A stretch of 64,000 nt of DNA from Amycolatopsis sacchari (GTDB taxonomy: Bacteria > Actinomycetota > Actinomycetes > Mycobacteriales > Pseudonocardiaceae). Positions 28,518 through 37,292 of this stretch are shown in pieces. The position numbers and the translations under genes were made by a program. Each line of letters begins with the position of its first letter. Positions within the stretch are counted from its first letter, which is position 1. The notes under the pieces were generated by a model, which saw nothing but the letters and a program-made list of their open reading frames with translations, was not told the DNA's origin and ran no database searches. The DNA is taken from positions 372,001 through 436,000 of the forward strand of contig NZ_FORP01000001.1 in NCBI RefSeq assembly GCF_900114035.1, written 5' to 3'.

Positions 28518-28907
28518 TCAGACCTCCTCGGCCACCGAGACCAGCTGGCCGGTCAGCCGGGCGACCACGACCCGCACACCGGTGCGGAAGTCGAGATCCT
28601 GCTCGGTGGCGCGCGGCAGCGGTACCGGCCGGTCGGCGGCGACGAGTGGCCTCGCCAGGCCGATCCCGCTCACCGTCCAGCCTCCGGGGACGTGCCGGTT
28701 CCGGTGGGTCACGGTCACCGTGACGGTGCGGCCCGCCGCGGTCCGGACCAGCGCCCGGTCGCCGGGCACGAGGAAGTCGCCGTTGTCCAGCACCAGGCAG
28801 GTGCGCACGAAGGCGTCCCGGCCGTCGACCGACAGCTCCGCCCGGCGGTAACGCACGGGCGAGCGCACCAGCTTCACGCACTCGTCGTGCGACAGGGTCC
28901 TCGGCAC
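28518..28907 (-). CDS. pyridoxamine 5'-phosphate oxidase-like small protein
   Basis: 129 residues from the GTG at 28907, which has a GAGGAG site. The opening LSHDECVKLVRSPVRYRRAEL and the rest (LDNGDFLVPGDRALVRTAAGR) follow the pattern of split-barrel PNPOx-like proteins, which start with an L-x-xx-EC-x-xLL-x motif. Sequence is divergent and a flavin site is not evident. Proteins of this type are frequent in DosR regulons. A DosR-like AGGAACCTAGTCCC occurs at 28977 upstream. Confidence 0.55.
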   Translation of the reverse strand: MPRTLSHDECVKLVRSPVRYRRAELSVDGRDAFVRTCLVLDNGDFLVPGDRALVRTAAGRTVTVTVTHRNRHVPGGWTVSGIGLARPLVAADRPVPLPRATEQDLDFRTGVRVVVARLTGQLVSVAEEV

Positions 28908-28929
28908 GCCGCTCCTCGCCGGTGACGGT

Positions 28930-28990
28930 GTCCACAATGGACGGCACAGGCGGGGACCGGACGGCCCCCGTGGTTCAGGAACCTAGTCCC
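28930..28990. promoter_or_regulatory. upstream region with dyad and DosR-like half sites
   Basis: Contains the dispersed dyad GTCCACAATGGAC (28930-28942), a GGGGACC...GGCCCC inverted element around 28952-28968, and AGGAACCTAGTCCC (28977-28990), whose right half TAGTCCC matches the DosR palindrome. Upstream of the PNPOx-like gene. Confidence 0.35.
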
Positions 28991-29062
28991 TGCGAGGATG
29001 GGCGCGCTACGGGCTTCTGGTGACCGGCAACGGTTCCGGGCGAATCGGGCAACCGGTGGGCG

Positions 29063-29485
29063 CTACGGCAGCGGATCCCCCTGGTACGCGCCCAGTTCCG
29101 CGGCCAGCTCGACCGACGACGACGGCACCACCGGCCGCGCCGCCGGGCGCGTTCCGGAGCGCACGGCCGCGAGGAACCCGGCGACGGCCTCCGGTGCCGC
29201 GACGACCGGTCCGCCGAGCCGCGCCAGCGTGAGGTCCTCGCCCGACGGCGTCTCCAGCACCACCGCCCAGCCGCGGTCCTCGTGCCAGAGCAGCGCTACG
29301 TCGCACGCGTCGTGGCCCGGCACGGACCCGTCGACGGCGATGTAGGCGGTCATCGGCGTGCCGCTGTCGACCGAGCACGCCTCCCAGCCCGTGCCGACCG
29401 CCGCGCTGACGGCCAGTGCGTAGGCGCGCAACCCGTTGTCGAGAGCGAAGTCGAGGTCGAGGTGGGGATCGGACGCGAGAGTCAC
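29063..29485 (-). CDS. conserved actinobacterial protein (DUF6292-like)
   Basis: 140 residues, GTG start. It opens LDFALDNGLRAYALAVSAAVG and continues with VDSGTPMTAYIAVDG, DVALLWHEDRGWAVVLETPSGEDLTLARLGG. This resembles the DUF6292 proteins common in Pseudonocardiaceae, small proteins of unknown function. No signal peptide or membrane segment. Divergent from the MFS gene at 29598. Confidence 0.45.
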   Translation of the reverse strand: MTLASDPHLDLDFALDNGLRAYALAVSAAVGTGWEACSVDSGTPMTAYIAVDGSVPGHDACDVALLWHEDRGWAVVLETPSGEDLTLARLGGPVVAAPEAVAGFLAAVRSGTRPAARPVVPSSSVELAAELGAYQGDPLP

Positions 29486-29590
29486 GAAGATCGAATGCCC
29501 GCGCCGGGTGTGGCGGAAACGTGCGCTCTGTCACTTACTTGCGGCACGCAAAAAAAGGGACGACGAGCGGGGGAGCGCCTTGGCACACTG

Positions 29591-29609
29591 GTCCCCCGTG
29601 ACGGGGGAC
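29591..29609 (+). promoter_or_regulatory. hairpin enclosing the MFS start codon
   Basis: Perfect inverted repeat GTCCCCCG-TGA-CGGGGGAC; the GTG start (29598) spans the arm/loop junction. No Shine-Dalgarno is seen at normal spacing. Either a translational control element or an operator overlapping a leaderless start. Confidence 0.4.
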
Positions 29610-30824
29610 GGTGGCTGGAAGCGGCTCCAGGCGGTGGCGATCTCGGCTTCGACCGCGGAGGGGCTGGTCCTGGCCGCGCTGCCGCTGCTGGCGGTCTCGA
29701 TCACGACCGACCCGCGGCACGTGTCCTGGGTGAACGTGGCCGGGCAGTCGCCGTGGCTGCTGTTCTCGCTGTTCGCCGGGGTGCTCATCGACCGCGTACG
29801 CCGCACCACCGTGCTCGCCTGGGCCTTCGCCGTGGAGGTCGCCGCCGCGCTCGTCCTCGCCGTGCTCGGCACCGCGCATCTGCTGAGCCTGCCGCTGCTC
29901 ATGCTCGCGGCCTTCGCGCTGACCTCGGCGCAGGTGCTCGGCGACGGCGCGAGCGGCGCGCTCGTGCCGGAGGTCGTGCCGCCGGACCGGCTCACCGCCG
30001 CCAACACCCGGCTGCAGCTCATCGACCGCGGCCTCGTGCAGTTCGTCGTGCCGCCGTTCACGGGCTGGCTCGTGGCCTTCGCGGCCGGGCTGCCGGCGTG
30101 GCTGGCGTGCGTCGCGGCCCTGCTGGCGCTGCTGCTGGTCCGCGGCATCCCGTCCGCGCCGGTCACACCCTCACGGGCGCATCCGCTGCGGGACGTGGGG
30201 GAGGGGCTGCGGTACCTGGTGCGCACCCCGCTGCTGCGGGCGATCACGATCACCGTCGCGCTCGGGTCCTTCGCCGCGAGCGCGGGCAACGCGATGCTCG
30301 TGCTCTACGCCACCGAGGTGCTGCGCATCGGCCCGGTCGGCTACGGCGCGCTGCTCACGTGCCTCGCGGCGGGCTGGATCCTCTCGTCGTTCGTGGTGCA
30401 CCGGATCGTCGCGCGGCTGGGCTACTCGTGGTCGATGCGGATCGCGCAGACCTTCGCCGCGGGTACCAGCCTGCTGATCGCGGTGCTGCCGCCGTGGCCC
30501 GCCGCCGTGGGCGCGGTGCTGGTGGTGATGACGGCCGCGACGCTGGTGTGGAACGTGTGCTCGCAGTCCAGCCGTCAGCGGTTCACGCCCCGCGCGCTGC
30601 TCGGCAGGGTCCTGACCAGCCACCGCGCGCTGGCGTGGGGCCTGACGCCGCTCGGCTCGCTGGCGGGTGGCCTGATCGCCGCGCACTGGAGCCTGCGCGG
30701 GGTGTGGTTCGCCGGTGCGGCGGTGCACGGGATCGGCGCCGTCCTGGTGTGGTGGACCCTCTCGCCCGCCGCGTTCCGCGAAGCCGGGCGAACGGAGGTT
30801 TCCCCGGGGGCCGTGAAGCCCTAA
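29598..30824 (+). CDS. MFS transporter (12-TM, exporter type)
   Basis: 408 residues with about twelve transmembrane segments. It resembles the macrolide-efflux/MFS_3 group: SWVNVAGQSPWLLFSLFAGVLIDRVRRTTVLAWA in the TM2-3 region (with the DRVRR loop motif), GDGASGALVPEVVPPDRLTAANTRLQ, and LLGRVLTSHRALAWGLTPLGSLAGG near the C-terminus. Substrate unknown. GTG 29598 is the first start after the divergent DUF6292-like gene; upstream in-frame starts overlap that gene. It ends 27 bases before the TRAP permease. Confidence 0.83.
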   Translation: MTGDGGWKRLQAVAISASTAEGLVLAALPLLAVSITTDPRHVSWVNVAGQSPWLLFSLFAGVLIDRVRRTTVLAWAFAVEVAAALVLAVLGTAHLLSLPLLMLAAFALTSAQVLGDGASGALVPEVVPPDRLTAANTRLQLIDRGLVQFVVPPFTGWLVAFAAGLPAWLACVAALLALLLVRGIPSAPVTPSRAHPLRDVGEGLRYLVRTPLLRAITITVALGSFAASAGNAMLVLYATEVLRIGPVGYGALLTCLAAGWILSSFVVHRIVARLGYSWSMRIAQTFAAGTSLLIAVLPPWPAAVGAVLVVMTAATLVWNVCSQSSRQRFTPRALLGRVLTSHRALAWGLTPLGSLAGGLIAAHWSLRGVWFAGAAVHGIGAVLVWWTLSPAAFREAGRTEVSPGAVKP

Positions 30825-30830
30825 CGTGTG

Positions 30831-30853
30831 ATCAACGCAAAGGGAGCGTTGAT
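30831..30853 (+). promoter_or_regulatory. dyad ATCAACGC-N7-GCGTTGAT around the TRAP permease RBS
   Basis: Perfect 8-bp inverted repeat. The loop AAAGGGA holds the Shine-Dalgarno and the right arm runs into the ATG at 30852. Could be a repressor operator or an RNA hairpin that hides the ribosome-binding site. An in-frame GTG at 30828 could be an alternative leaderless start. Confidence 0.5.
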
Positions 30854-32828
30854 GACGAAACCGGTCAAAGATGACCCCGCCGACCTCGTCGCCGAGTACG
30901 ACGAGGAGCGCCCGGCGCGCCGCCTTTCGCGCCGCACGGACCTGCTCGTCCACCTGGTCGCGCTCGCCGTCGGCGTGCTCGTGCTCAAGCAGGTGTTCTT
31001 CCCGTACAGCAAGGGGAACCAGTTCTACCTGGTCATCTTCCTCGGCTGCGCGCTGCCGCTGGTGTTCCTCTGCTACCGGCCGCGCTCCCGCCCCACGGCA
31101 CTGCGTGACGACCCCGGCCTGTTCGACTGGGTGCTCGCGGTGGTCGCGCTCGTGGTCGGGCTGTACCCGGTGCTCGGGGGCTACGACGCGTTCCTCGACC
31201 GGCAGGGGCAGCTGTCCACTCTCGACGTCGTCGCCGGTGCGCTGCTGCTGCTCCTGGTACTGGAGGCCACCCGCCGCGCGACCGGCTGGGTGCTGCCCGC
31301 GGTGTGCCTGCTGTTCCTCGCCTACGCCTACTACGGCGGCTACCTGCCGCAGAACTGGGGCATCGCGCACGCGGGCATCGACTTCGCGCAGATCGTCAAC
31401 GCGCTCTACAACGACGCGAGCGGTTTCTACGGCACCCCGCTCGACGTCGCCGCGACCTACATCGTGCTGTTCACGATCTACGGCGCGGTGCTCAACGCGA
31501 CCGGCGCGGGCAGGTTCTTCGTGGACATCTCGTTCGCCGCGTTCCGCCGGTCGCGCACCGCGCCGGGACGGACCACCGTGCTCTCCGGGTTCCTGCTCGG
31601 CACCGTCTCCGGTTCGGGCACGGCCACGGCCGTCAGCGTCGGCGCGATCACGTGGCCGATCCTGCGCAAGGCGGGCTACCCGCGTGAGCAGGCGGGCGGG
31701 CTGCTCGCCGCGGCGGGCATCGGCGCCATCCTGTCCCCGCCGACGCTCGGCGCGGCGGCCTTCATCATCGCCGAGTACCTGCAGACCTCCTACCTGCAGG
31801 TGCTGATCTGGGCGACGCTGCCGACGCTGCTGTACTACCTCGGCGTCGTGCTGGCGATGGAAGCCGACGCCCGGCGGTTCGGCTTCGCGCGGCAGCCGGA
31901 CGAGGACCGGCACCGCGGCGAGGTCCGGCGGCTGCTGCTGCGCGGCGGGTACCACTTCGTGTCGCTGGGCATCATCGTCGTGTTCCTCGCGCTCGACATC
32001 CCGCCGTTCGCCGCGGTGGTCTACGCCACCGGGGTGGCCGCGGCGTTCGCCCTGATCGCGCGGCGGGGCGACCTGCGCGGGTGGGCACGCGACCTGGTGA
32101 ACGCGCTCGCCACCGGCGTCCGGTCCGCACTGCCGGTGATCGCGGTGTGCGCCGCCGCCGGGGTGATCACCTCGACCATCGCCAAGACGGGCCTCGGGCT
32201 CGAACTCGCCGACGCGCTGGTCGAACTGGCCCGCGTCATCACCACCAACCCGACCGCGGTGCTGGTGCTGACGGTCGTGCTGTCCGCGGTGGCCGTCGGC
32301 GTGCTCGGGCTCGCCGTGCCGGTCACCGCGTCGTTCATCATCGCGTGGGTGGTGCTCGGCCCGGCGCTGGAAACCCTCGGCGTCGCGGCGGCCGAGCGGG
32401 CGATGTTCCTGTTCTACTACGCGGTCCTGTCGGAGGTGACGCCGCCGACCGCGCTCGCCGCCGTCGCCGCCGCGGCCATCACCGGGGGTTCGGTGATCAA
32501 GACGATGTGGCAGTGCTGGAAGTACACGCTGCCCGCGTTCCTGGTGCCGCTGGCCTTCGTGCTCACCGACTCGGGTGCGGCGCTGCTGTTCCAGGCGGAC
32601 GCGCTCACCGTGGTGTGGGTGCTCGTGGTGTCCGCGCTCGCGGTCGCCGCACTGGCGGTCGTGACGGGCGGCCGGCTGTTCGGCGAGGTCTCGTGGCCGG
32701 TGCGGGTGCTGCTCGTGCCGGCCGCGCTGTGCCTGCTCTACCTCGAACCGGTGCCGATCGCCGTCGGCGCCGGATGCGGCGTGGCCGCCGTGGTCATGCA
32801 CGCGGTACTGCGAAGGAGGACGGCATGA
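30852..32828 (+). CDS. TRAP transporter permease, fused DctQ-DctM (TAXI type)
   Basis: 658 residues with about 18 hydrophobic segments. A small four-helix part (residues ~35-170) is followed by the large DctM-like part with YGTPLDVAATYIVLFTIYGAVL, LGTVSGSGTATAVSVGAITWPILRKAGYP and AAAGIGAILSPPTLGAAAFIIAEYL, the hallmark repeats of TRAP fused permeases. These are Na+-driven importers of organic acids, with glutamate/2-oxoglutarate-like compounds reported for TAXI systems. Its stop overlaps the ATG of the binding-protein gene. The substrate is not indicated by neighbours. Confidence 0.9.
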   Translation: MTKPVKDDPADLVAEYDEERPARRLSRRTDLLVHLVALAVGVLVLKQVFFPYSKGNQFYLVIFLGCALPLVFLCYRPRSRPTALRDDPGLFDWVLAVVALVVGLYPVLGGYDAFLDRQGQLSTLDVVAGALLLLLVLEATRRATGWVLPAVCLLFLAYAYYGGYLPQNWGIAHAGIDFAQIVNALYNDASGFYGTPLDVAATYIVLFTIYGAVLNATGAGRFFVDISFAAFRRSRTAPGRTTVLSGFLLGTVSGSGTATAVSVGAITWPILRKAGYPREQAGGLLAAAGIGAILSPPTLGAAAFIIAEYLQTSYLQVLIWATLPTLLYYLGVVLAMEADARRFGFARQPDEDRHRGEVRRLLLRGGYHFVSLGIIVVFLALDIPPFAAVVYATGVAAAFALIARRGDLRGWARDLVNALATGVRSALPVIAVCAAAGVITSTIAKTGLGLELADALVELARVITTNPTAVLVLTVVLSAVAVGVLGLAVPVTASFIIAWVVLGPALETLGVAAAERAMFLFYYAVLSEVTPPTALAAVAAAAITGGSVIKTMWQCWKYTLPAFLVPLAFVLTDSGAALLFQADALTVVWVLVVSALAVAALAVVTGGRLFGEVSWPVRVLLVPAALCLLYLEPVPIAVGAGCGVAAVVMHAVLRRRTA

Positions 32829-33811
32829 ACCGGCTGCTGGCAGGACTGACCGCGGTGGCGCTGGCGCTCACGGCGGTCGCGGGCTGCGGCGGGAAGCAGC
32901 GCACCGAGCAGGCGGCGGGCGGGCCGGAGTGCACCGCCGCGGCCGGGCGGATCACGATCGCCACGGGCAACAGCGGTGGCGTGTACTACGTGCTCGGCGG
33001 CGGGCTCGCGCAGCTGATCAGCAACAACACGGCGTTGCGGGCGACGGCCGCCGAAACCGGCGCCTCGGTGCAGAACATCCAGCAGCTGTCGGCCGGTACC
33101 TACGACGTCGCCTTCTCGCTCGCCGACACCGCCGCGGACGCCGTGGCGGGCAAGGGGTCCTTCGACGGTCAGGCGCAGCACATCCAGGCGCTGGCCCGGA
33201 TCTACCCGAACTCCACGCAGGTGCTCGTGCGGACGGACTCGGGTATCGACAGCGTCGCCGACATGCGCGGCAAGCGGATCTCCACCGGCTCCCCGAAGTC
33301 GGGCACCGAGGTGATCGCGAACCGGCTGCTGGAGGCGGCGGGCCTGGACCCGGCCGCCGACATCCAGGCGCAGCGGCTGGACCTGGCCAAGACCGCGGAC
33401 GGGATCAAGGCGGGCACGCTCGACGGGCTGGTCTGGTCGGGCGGGCTGCCGACCGCGCAGCTGACCGACATCGTGACGTCCATGCGGGACCGCGTGAAGT
33501 TCCTCGACGTGACCCCGTTGCTGCCGAAACTCAAGCGGGTCAACGAGGTCTACGACTCCGGGGTCATCCCGGCCGCCGCGTACGGCCAGCCCGCCGACGT
33601 GCCCACGATCGTGGTGCCCAACCTCCTCCTGGTGCGCGAGGACTTCCCGGTGGGTTCGGCGTGCGCGATCACGCGGTTGCTCGTGGACCACAAGGCGGAG
33701 CTGGCATCCGTGCACCCGGCGGCGAAGGACATCAGCAGGGAGCTGGCGTCCCGCACGGCGCCGGTGCCGCTGCACCCGGGGGCGCGGCAGGCACTCGGCG
33801 TGGGCGGATAG
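32825..33811 (+). CDS. TAXI-family TRAP substrate-binding lipoprotein
   Basis: 328 residues. Lipoprotein signal peptide with lipobox LTAVAGC (Cys about residue 22), so the mature protein is anchored outside the membrane. The TAXI family core is clear: ITIATGNSGGVYYVLGGGLAQLI, DMRGKRISTGSPKSGTEVIANRLL, GTLDGLVWSGGLPTAQL and IPAAAYGQPADVPTI. It captures the substrate for the fused permease, to which it is translationally coupled (ATGA overlap). Confidence 0.92.
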   Translation: MNRLLAGLTAVALALTAVAGCGGKQRTEQAAGGPECTAAAGRITIATGNSGGVYYVLGGGLAQLISNNTALRATAAETGASVQNIQQLSAGTYDVAFSLADTAADAVAGKGSFDGQAQHIQALARIYPNSTQVLVRTDSGIDSVADMRGKRISTGSPKSGTEVIANRLLEAAGLDPAADIQAQRLDLAKTADGIKAGTLDGLVWSGGLPTAQLTDIVTSMRDRVKFLDVTPLLPKLKRVNEVYDSGVIPAAAYGQPADVPTIVVPNLLLVREDFPVGSACAITRLLVDHKAELASVHPAAKDISRELASRTAPVPLHPGARQALGVGG

Positions 33812-33814
33812 CGC

Positions 33815-34864
33815 TTACCGGTGCGGGCCGAGCAGCGACAGGTCGGCGGGGCCGAGCCGGTCGGACGCGGTCTTCACCTGGTGCCAGTACGGGTACAGCA
33901 GGGGCGGCGCGCTCACCGCGTCGAGCCGCTTCCGGTCCTCTTCGGACAGTCGCAGGCCCGCCGCGCCGAGGTTGTCGGCGAGCTGCTCCTCGGTGCGGGC
34001 GCCGATCACGAGTGAGGTCACCGCGGGCTTGCCGAGCAGGTAGGCCAGCGCCACCTGCGCCGGGGAGACACCGTGCGACTCCGCGATGGAGACGAGCTCC
34101 TCGACGGTGTCGTAGAGCTTGTCCTGGTCGCGCACGGGTGGTTCGTCCCAGTCGGACAGGTGCCGCGAGCCCTCGGGCGCCTGCTGCCCGCGCCGGTACT
34201 TGCCCGACAGCAGGCCACCGGCGAGCGGGCTCCACACGAGGACGCCCAGCCCCTGGTCGAGCGAGATCGGCACCAGTTCGTACTCCGCCTCGCGCGCCTG
34301 GAGGGAGTAGTAGATCTGCTGGCTGACGAAGCGCGCGTAGCCGTGCTTTTCGGACACGGAGAGCGCTTTCATCAGGTGCCAGCCCGAGTAGTTGGACGCC
34401 CCGACGTAGCGGACCTTGCCCGCCCGCACGAGGTCGTCGAGCGCGGCGAGGGTCTCTTCGAGCGGGGTCAGGCCGTCCCACTCGTGCACCTGGTAGAGGT
34501 CGATGTGGTCGGTGCCCAGCCGCCGCAGGCTCGCCTCGCACTCGCGCACGAGGTGGTGCCGCGACAGGCCGGCGTCGTTCGGGCCGTCGCCCATCGCCAT
34601 CCTGGCCTTGGTCGCGATGAGCGTGCGGTCCCACCGCCCGCGCAGCACCTGCCCGACGATCTCCTCGGACAACCCGCCGGAGTACACGTTCGCGGTGTCG
34701 ACGAGGTTCCCGCCCGCGTCGAGGTAGCGGTCCACCTGCCGCCGCGCGTCGTCCACCCCGGTGTTGCCGACGTTGCCGAACACCCCCCGGCCGCCGAACG
34801 TCATCGTGCCCATCGTGAGAACCGAGACCCGCAGTCCCGACCTACCCAGCTGCCGATATTCCAT
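33815..34864 (-). CDS. aldo/keto reductase (Kv-beta-like subgroup)
   Basis: 349 residues. Catalytic Asp/Tyr in LVDTANVYSGG, Lys in IATKARM, His in YQVHEWDG. SNYSGWHLMKAL and WSPLAGGLLSGKYRRG mark the AKR subgroup that includes YajO/YhdN-type and potassium-channel-beta-like proteins. NADPH-dependent carbonyl reductase of unknown substrate. Convergent with the TRAP operon (3-base gap). It could be co-transcribed behind the MarR gene 22 bases upstream. Confidence 0.88.
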   Translation of the reverse strand: MEYRQLGRSGLRVSVLTMGTMTFGGRGVFGNVGNTGVDDARRQVDRYLDAGGNLVDTANVYSGGLSEEIVGQVLRGRWDRTLIATKARMAMGDGPNDAGLSRHHLVRECEASLRRLGTDHIDLYQVHEWDGLTPLEETLAALDDLVRAGKVRYVGASNYSGWHLMKALSVSEKHGYARFVSQQIYYSLQAREAEYELVPISLDQGLGVLVWSPLAGGLLSGKYRRGQQAPEGSRHLSDWDEPPVRDQDKLYDTVEELVSIAESHGVSPAQVALAYLLGKPAVTSLVIGARTEEQLADNLGAAGLRLSEEDRKRLDAVSAPPLLYPYWHQVKTASDRLGPADLSLLGPHR

Positions 34865-34886
34865 GGCACTGACCTTAAGTCGGCGA

Positions 34887-35357
34887 TCAGCCGAGGTCTC
34901 GTGCCACCCATCCGGGCGCGTCCAGGCGAACGGGGTCCTTCCCCACCAATTCGGTCAACCGCGCCTCGAGCTCGTCCAGCTGCGCCGCGCCGATCCGGCG
35001 GCGCCACTCCTCGCGCAGCTCGTCGAAGACCGCTTCGCCGGTCCGCAGCATTTCGAAGCCGCGATCGGTCACCCGCAGCCGTTTGCGGCGGGCGTCCGCG
35101 GGGTCGGGCTCGCGTGCGACGTACCCGCGCTCCTGCAGCACGGCGATCGTCTTCGCGGCCGCCTGCTTGGAGACCGCCATGCGGCGGCCCAGTTCGGACG
35201 CGCTGTCGGCGCCCGCGGCGATCGCCCTGATCGCGAAGTCGTGGACCGGCCGGACGTCCGCGTGACCACGCTTCGCGAGCTCCGCCTGCGCCGCGTCCAC
35301 GAGCGTGCGGAAGCCGCCGAGGAGGAGCAGGGCGAGGTCGGCACCGGAACGGGACAT
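34887..35357 (-). CDS. MarR-family transcriptional regulator
   Basis: 156 residues. Winged helix: DFAIRAIAAGADSASELGRRMAVSKQAAAKTIAVLQERGYVARE, then DARRKRLRVTDRGFEML. Divergent from an alpha/beta hydrolase gene. The shared promoter holds two perfect GACAAC-N3-GTTGTC palindromes, the probable operators. Likely represses both itself and the hydrolase. ATG 35357 is the conserved start. Confidence 0.87.
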   Translation of the reverse strand: MSRSGADLALLLLGGFRTLVDAAQAELAKRGHADVRPVHDFAIRAIAAGADSASELGRRMAVSKQAAAKTIAVLQERGYVAREPDPADARRKRLRVTDRGFEMLRTGEAVFDELREEWRRRIGAAQLDELEARLTELVGKDPVRLDAPGWVARDLG

Positions 35358-35384
35358 GGCCCTCAGCGTACGGTCCTCGACAAA

Positions 35385-35424
35385 GACAACAGAGTTGTCT
35401 ATTCTTGAAGACAACTAAGTTGTC
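35385..35424. promoter_or_regulatory. tandem MarR operators GACAAC-N3-GTTGTC
   Basis: Two perfect palindromes with identical arms: GACAAC-AGA-GTTGTC (35385-35399) and GACAAC-TAA-GTTGTC (35410-35424), centres 25 bases apart. They lie in the divergent MarR/hydrolase promoter; the second is next to the hydrolase Shine-Dalgarno. Confidence 0.75.
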
Positions 35425-35439
35425 CATTTGGAGGACGCC

Positions 35440-36300
35440 ATGCCCGAGCTCACCCACCACACCGCCGCCGTGAACGGCACCCGCCTGCACTACGTCGAGG
35501 CCGGTACCACGGGCTCCCCGGTCCTGCTCGTCCACGGGTTCCCCGAATCGTGGTGGGCGTTCTCGCGGCTGATCCCGCTGCTCGCCGCGGACCACCGCGT
35601 GTTCGCCGTGGACCTCCGCGGTTTCGGTGACTCCGACGCCGGGCCGGGGGAGTACGACAGCGCCACCGCGGCGCAGGACCTCCACGAGCTGATCGGCCTG
35701 CTCGGCGCGGGACCCGTCCACCTGACGGGCCAGGACATCAGCGGTGCCACCGTCTTCCGGCTCGCCGCCACCTACCCCGAGGACGTCCGCAGCTTCACCG
35801 CGATCGAGATGGGCCTGCCGGGCTTCGGCCTGGAAGCGCTGGGAGACGTCACCCGCGGCGGCAGCTGGCACATCGGAGTGCTGGCCGCGCCCGGGATCCC
35901 CGAACTGCTGCTCGCCGGGCGCGAACGGGAGTTCCTCGGCCAGTTCGCGTTCCCCGCGTTGAGCGCGAAGCCGGACGCGATCACCGACGCGGACCTCGAC
36001 GAGTTCACCAGGACCTACTCGCGCCCCTCCGGCTTCCGCGGCGCGAGTGGTCTCTACCAATCGATGCTGCGTGAGGGGGACGAGATCGTGGCGCTCGCCC
36101 AGGCGCATCCGCTGACGGTGCCGGTGCTCGCCGTGGGCGCCGGAGGTGGCGACTTCACGGCGAACACCGTCTCCCAGGTCGCGGCCGGGAAGATCCGCTC
36201 GGTCACGCTCGACGGCGTGGGGCACTACGCCGCGCTGGAAGCACCCGCTGAACTCGCCGCCGCGCTGCGCGAGTTCTTCCGCGACGTGGACGCCGGCTGA
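35440..36300 (+). CDS. alpha/beta hydrolase (haloalkane dehalogenase/epoxide hydrolase-like)
   Basis: 286 residues. [13 protein letters not shown] gives the oxyanion His-Gly, [10 protein letters not shown] is the second conserved loop, and the nucleophile is Asp in TGQDISG (family pattern G-x-D-x-x-G). The catalytic His is in [13 protein letters not shown]. An Asp nucleophile favours epoxide hydrolase or dehalogenase chemistry rather than esterase. Strong GGAGG before ATG 35440. Controlled, by context, by the divergent MarR protein. Confidence 0.85.
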   Translation: MPELTHHTAAVNGTRLHYVEAGTTGSPVLLVHGFPESWWAFSRLIPLLAADHRVFAVDLRGFGDSDAGPGEYDSATAAQDLHELIGLLGAGPVHLTGQDISGATVFRLAATYPEDVRSFTAIEMGLPGFGLEALGDVTRGGSWHIGVLAAPGIPELLLAGREREFLGQFAFPALSAKPDAITDADLDEFTRTYSRPSGFRGASGLYQSMLREGDEIVALAQAHPLTVPVLAVGAGGGDFTANTVSQVAAGKIRSVTLDGVGHYAALEAPAELAAALREFFRDVDAG

Positions 36301-36519
36301 TCAACGTCCCCGCAGTCGCGGGGAGACGAGGCCGACCACCGCGATGATCACGAGCAGCGCCGCCGCGACCGCCGCGACCACGCTGAACACCGGCAGCCGC
36401 TCGTCGCCGGTGCTGAGCATCCAGATGCTGGAGCCGAGCAGCACGACGCCGGCGAAGAGGCTGAGCCAGCAGCGGGCGGCGGTGGCCGGTACCCAGTGCA
36501 GGCGTGTCCTGTCAGTCAT
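36301..36519 (-). CDS. small two-helix membrane protein
   Basis: 72 residues with two transmembrane segments (CWLSLFAGVVLLGSSIWML and VFSVVAAVAAALLVIIAVVGLV) and a basic C-terminus. A GGGAGG site before the ATG supports translation. Its stop codon starts at the base after the convergent hydrolase stop. I do not recognise a family. Confidence 0.6.
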   Translation of the reverse strand: MTDRTRLHWVPATAARCWLSLFAGVVLLGSSIWMLSTGDERLPVFSVVAAVAAALLVIIAVVGLVSPRLRGR

Positions 36520-36649
36520 GGCAACCTCCCAGAAGAACGTGCCTGGTGGGTTGCCCGGATGGGGGATGCGGAAACCGCGGTTGCCCGGGTGTGCACACCT
36601 GCCTGCTCGTCCGGCCCCGTCGCCCGGGAGCCGAGCTAGCATCGGCGCC

Positions 36650-37258
36650 GTGACCAACTGGGCCGGTTTTCTCCCCGCCGCACTCCTCGTCTCCCTCATC
36701 CCCGGCGCCAACCAGCTGCTCGGCCTGACCAACGCGGTGCGCCACGGGCCGGGACACGCCCTCGCCGGGGTGGGCGGCAGGCTGGCGGCCTTCACGGTCC
36801 TCATCGGACTCGCGGTCGCGGGACTCGGGGCGGCGCTGGCCGCCTCGGCCACAGCGCTCACCGTGATCAAGTGGGTGGGTGTGGCGTACCTGTTGTGGAT
36901 CGGCATCGGCAGCCTGCGCCAGGCGCGGCGCCTCCCGGAAGCCGACGGCCCCGCCCCGGCTCCGGGCGGCTGGTGGCCGGTGGTGGCCCACGAGTTCGCC
37001 GTAGCCATCAGCAATCCGAAGGCGCTGCTGTTGTTCGCCGCGCTGCTGCCGCAGTTCACCACCGAGGCGTCCGGGCTCGCGTTGCTGGGGCTGGCCTACC
37101 TCGTGGTGGAACTGGTCGTGGGGCTGGGCTACATCGCCGCCGGCGCGTGGCTCGGCGCGGGCGGGATCCGGCCGCGCGTGCGGCGGCGGATCGCCTTCGG
37201 CAGCGGGCTCTCGTTCCTCGGCCTGGCGGGACTGCTCGCGGTCGACGAGGTCGCCTGA
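36650..37258 (+). CDS. LysE/RhtB-family amino-acid exporter
   Basis: 202 residues, about six transmembrane segments. The N-terminal FLPAALLVSLIPGANQLLGLTNAVRHG matches the LysE/RhtB pattern (PGPxxxxVxxxxxxxG), WVGVAYLLWIGIGSLRQAR ends the first half, and ISNPKALLLFAALLPQFT is the second signature. It exports a small amino acid or derivative. GTG start at 36650. Single gene. Confidence 0.87.
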   Translation: MTNWAGFLPAALLVSLIPGANQLLGLTNAVRHGPGHALAGVGGRLAAFTVLIGLAVAGLGAALAASATALTVIKWVGVAYLLWIGIGSLRQARRLPEADGPAPAPGGWWPVVAHEFAVAISNPKALLLFAALLPQFTTEASGLALLGLAYLVVELVVGLGYIAAGAWLGAGGIRPRVRRRIAFGSGLSFLGLAGLLAVDEVA

Positions 37259-37292
37259 GGTTTCCCCGCCGCGCAGCAGGTAGCCGGGAGCC

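Noticed and set aside
33806..33822. AGCGCTTACCG between the TAXI and aldo/keto reductase genes as another TAAGCG-N2-CGCTTA operator
   Set aside because: Only one half-site is present and it lies between two convergent stops.
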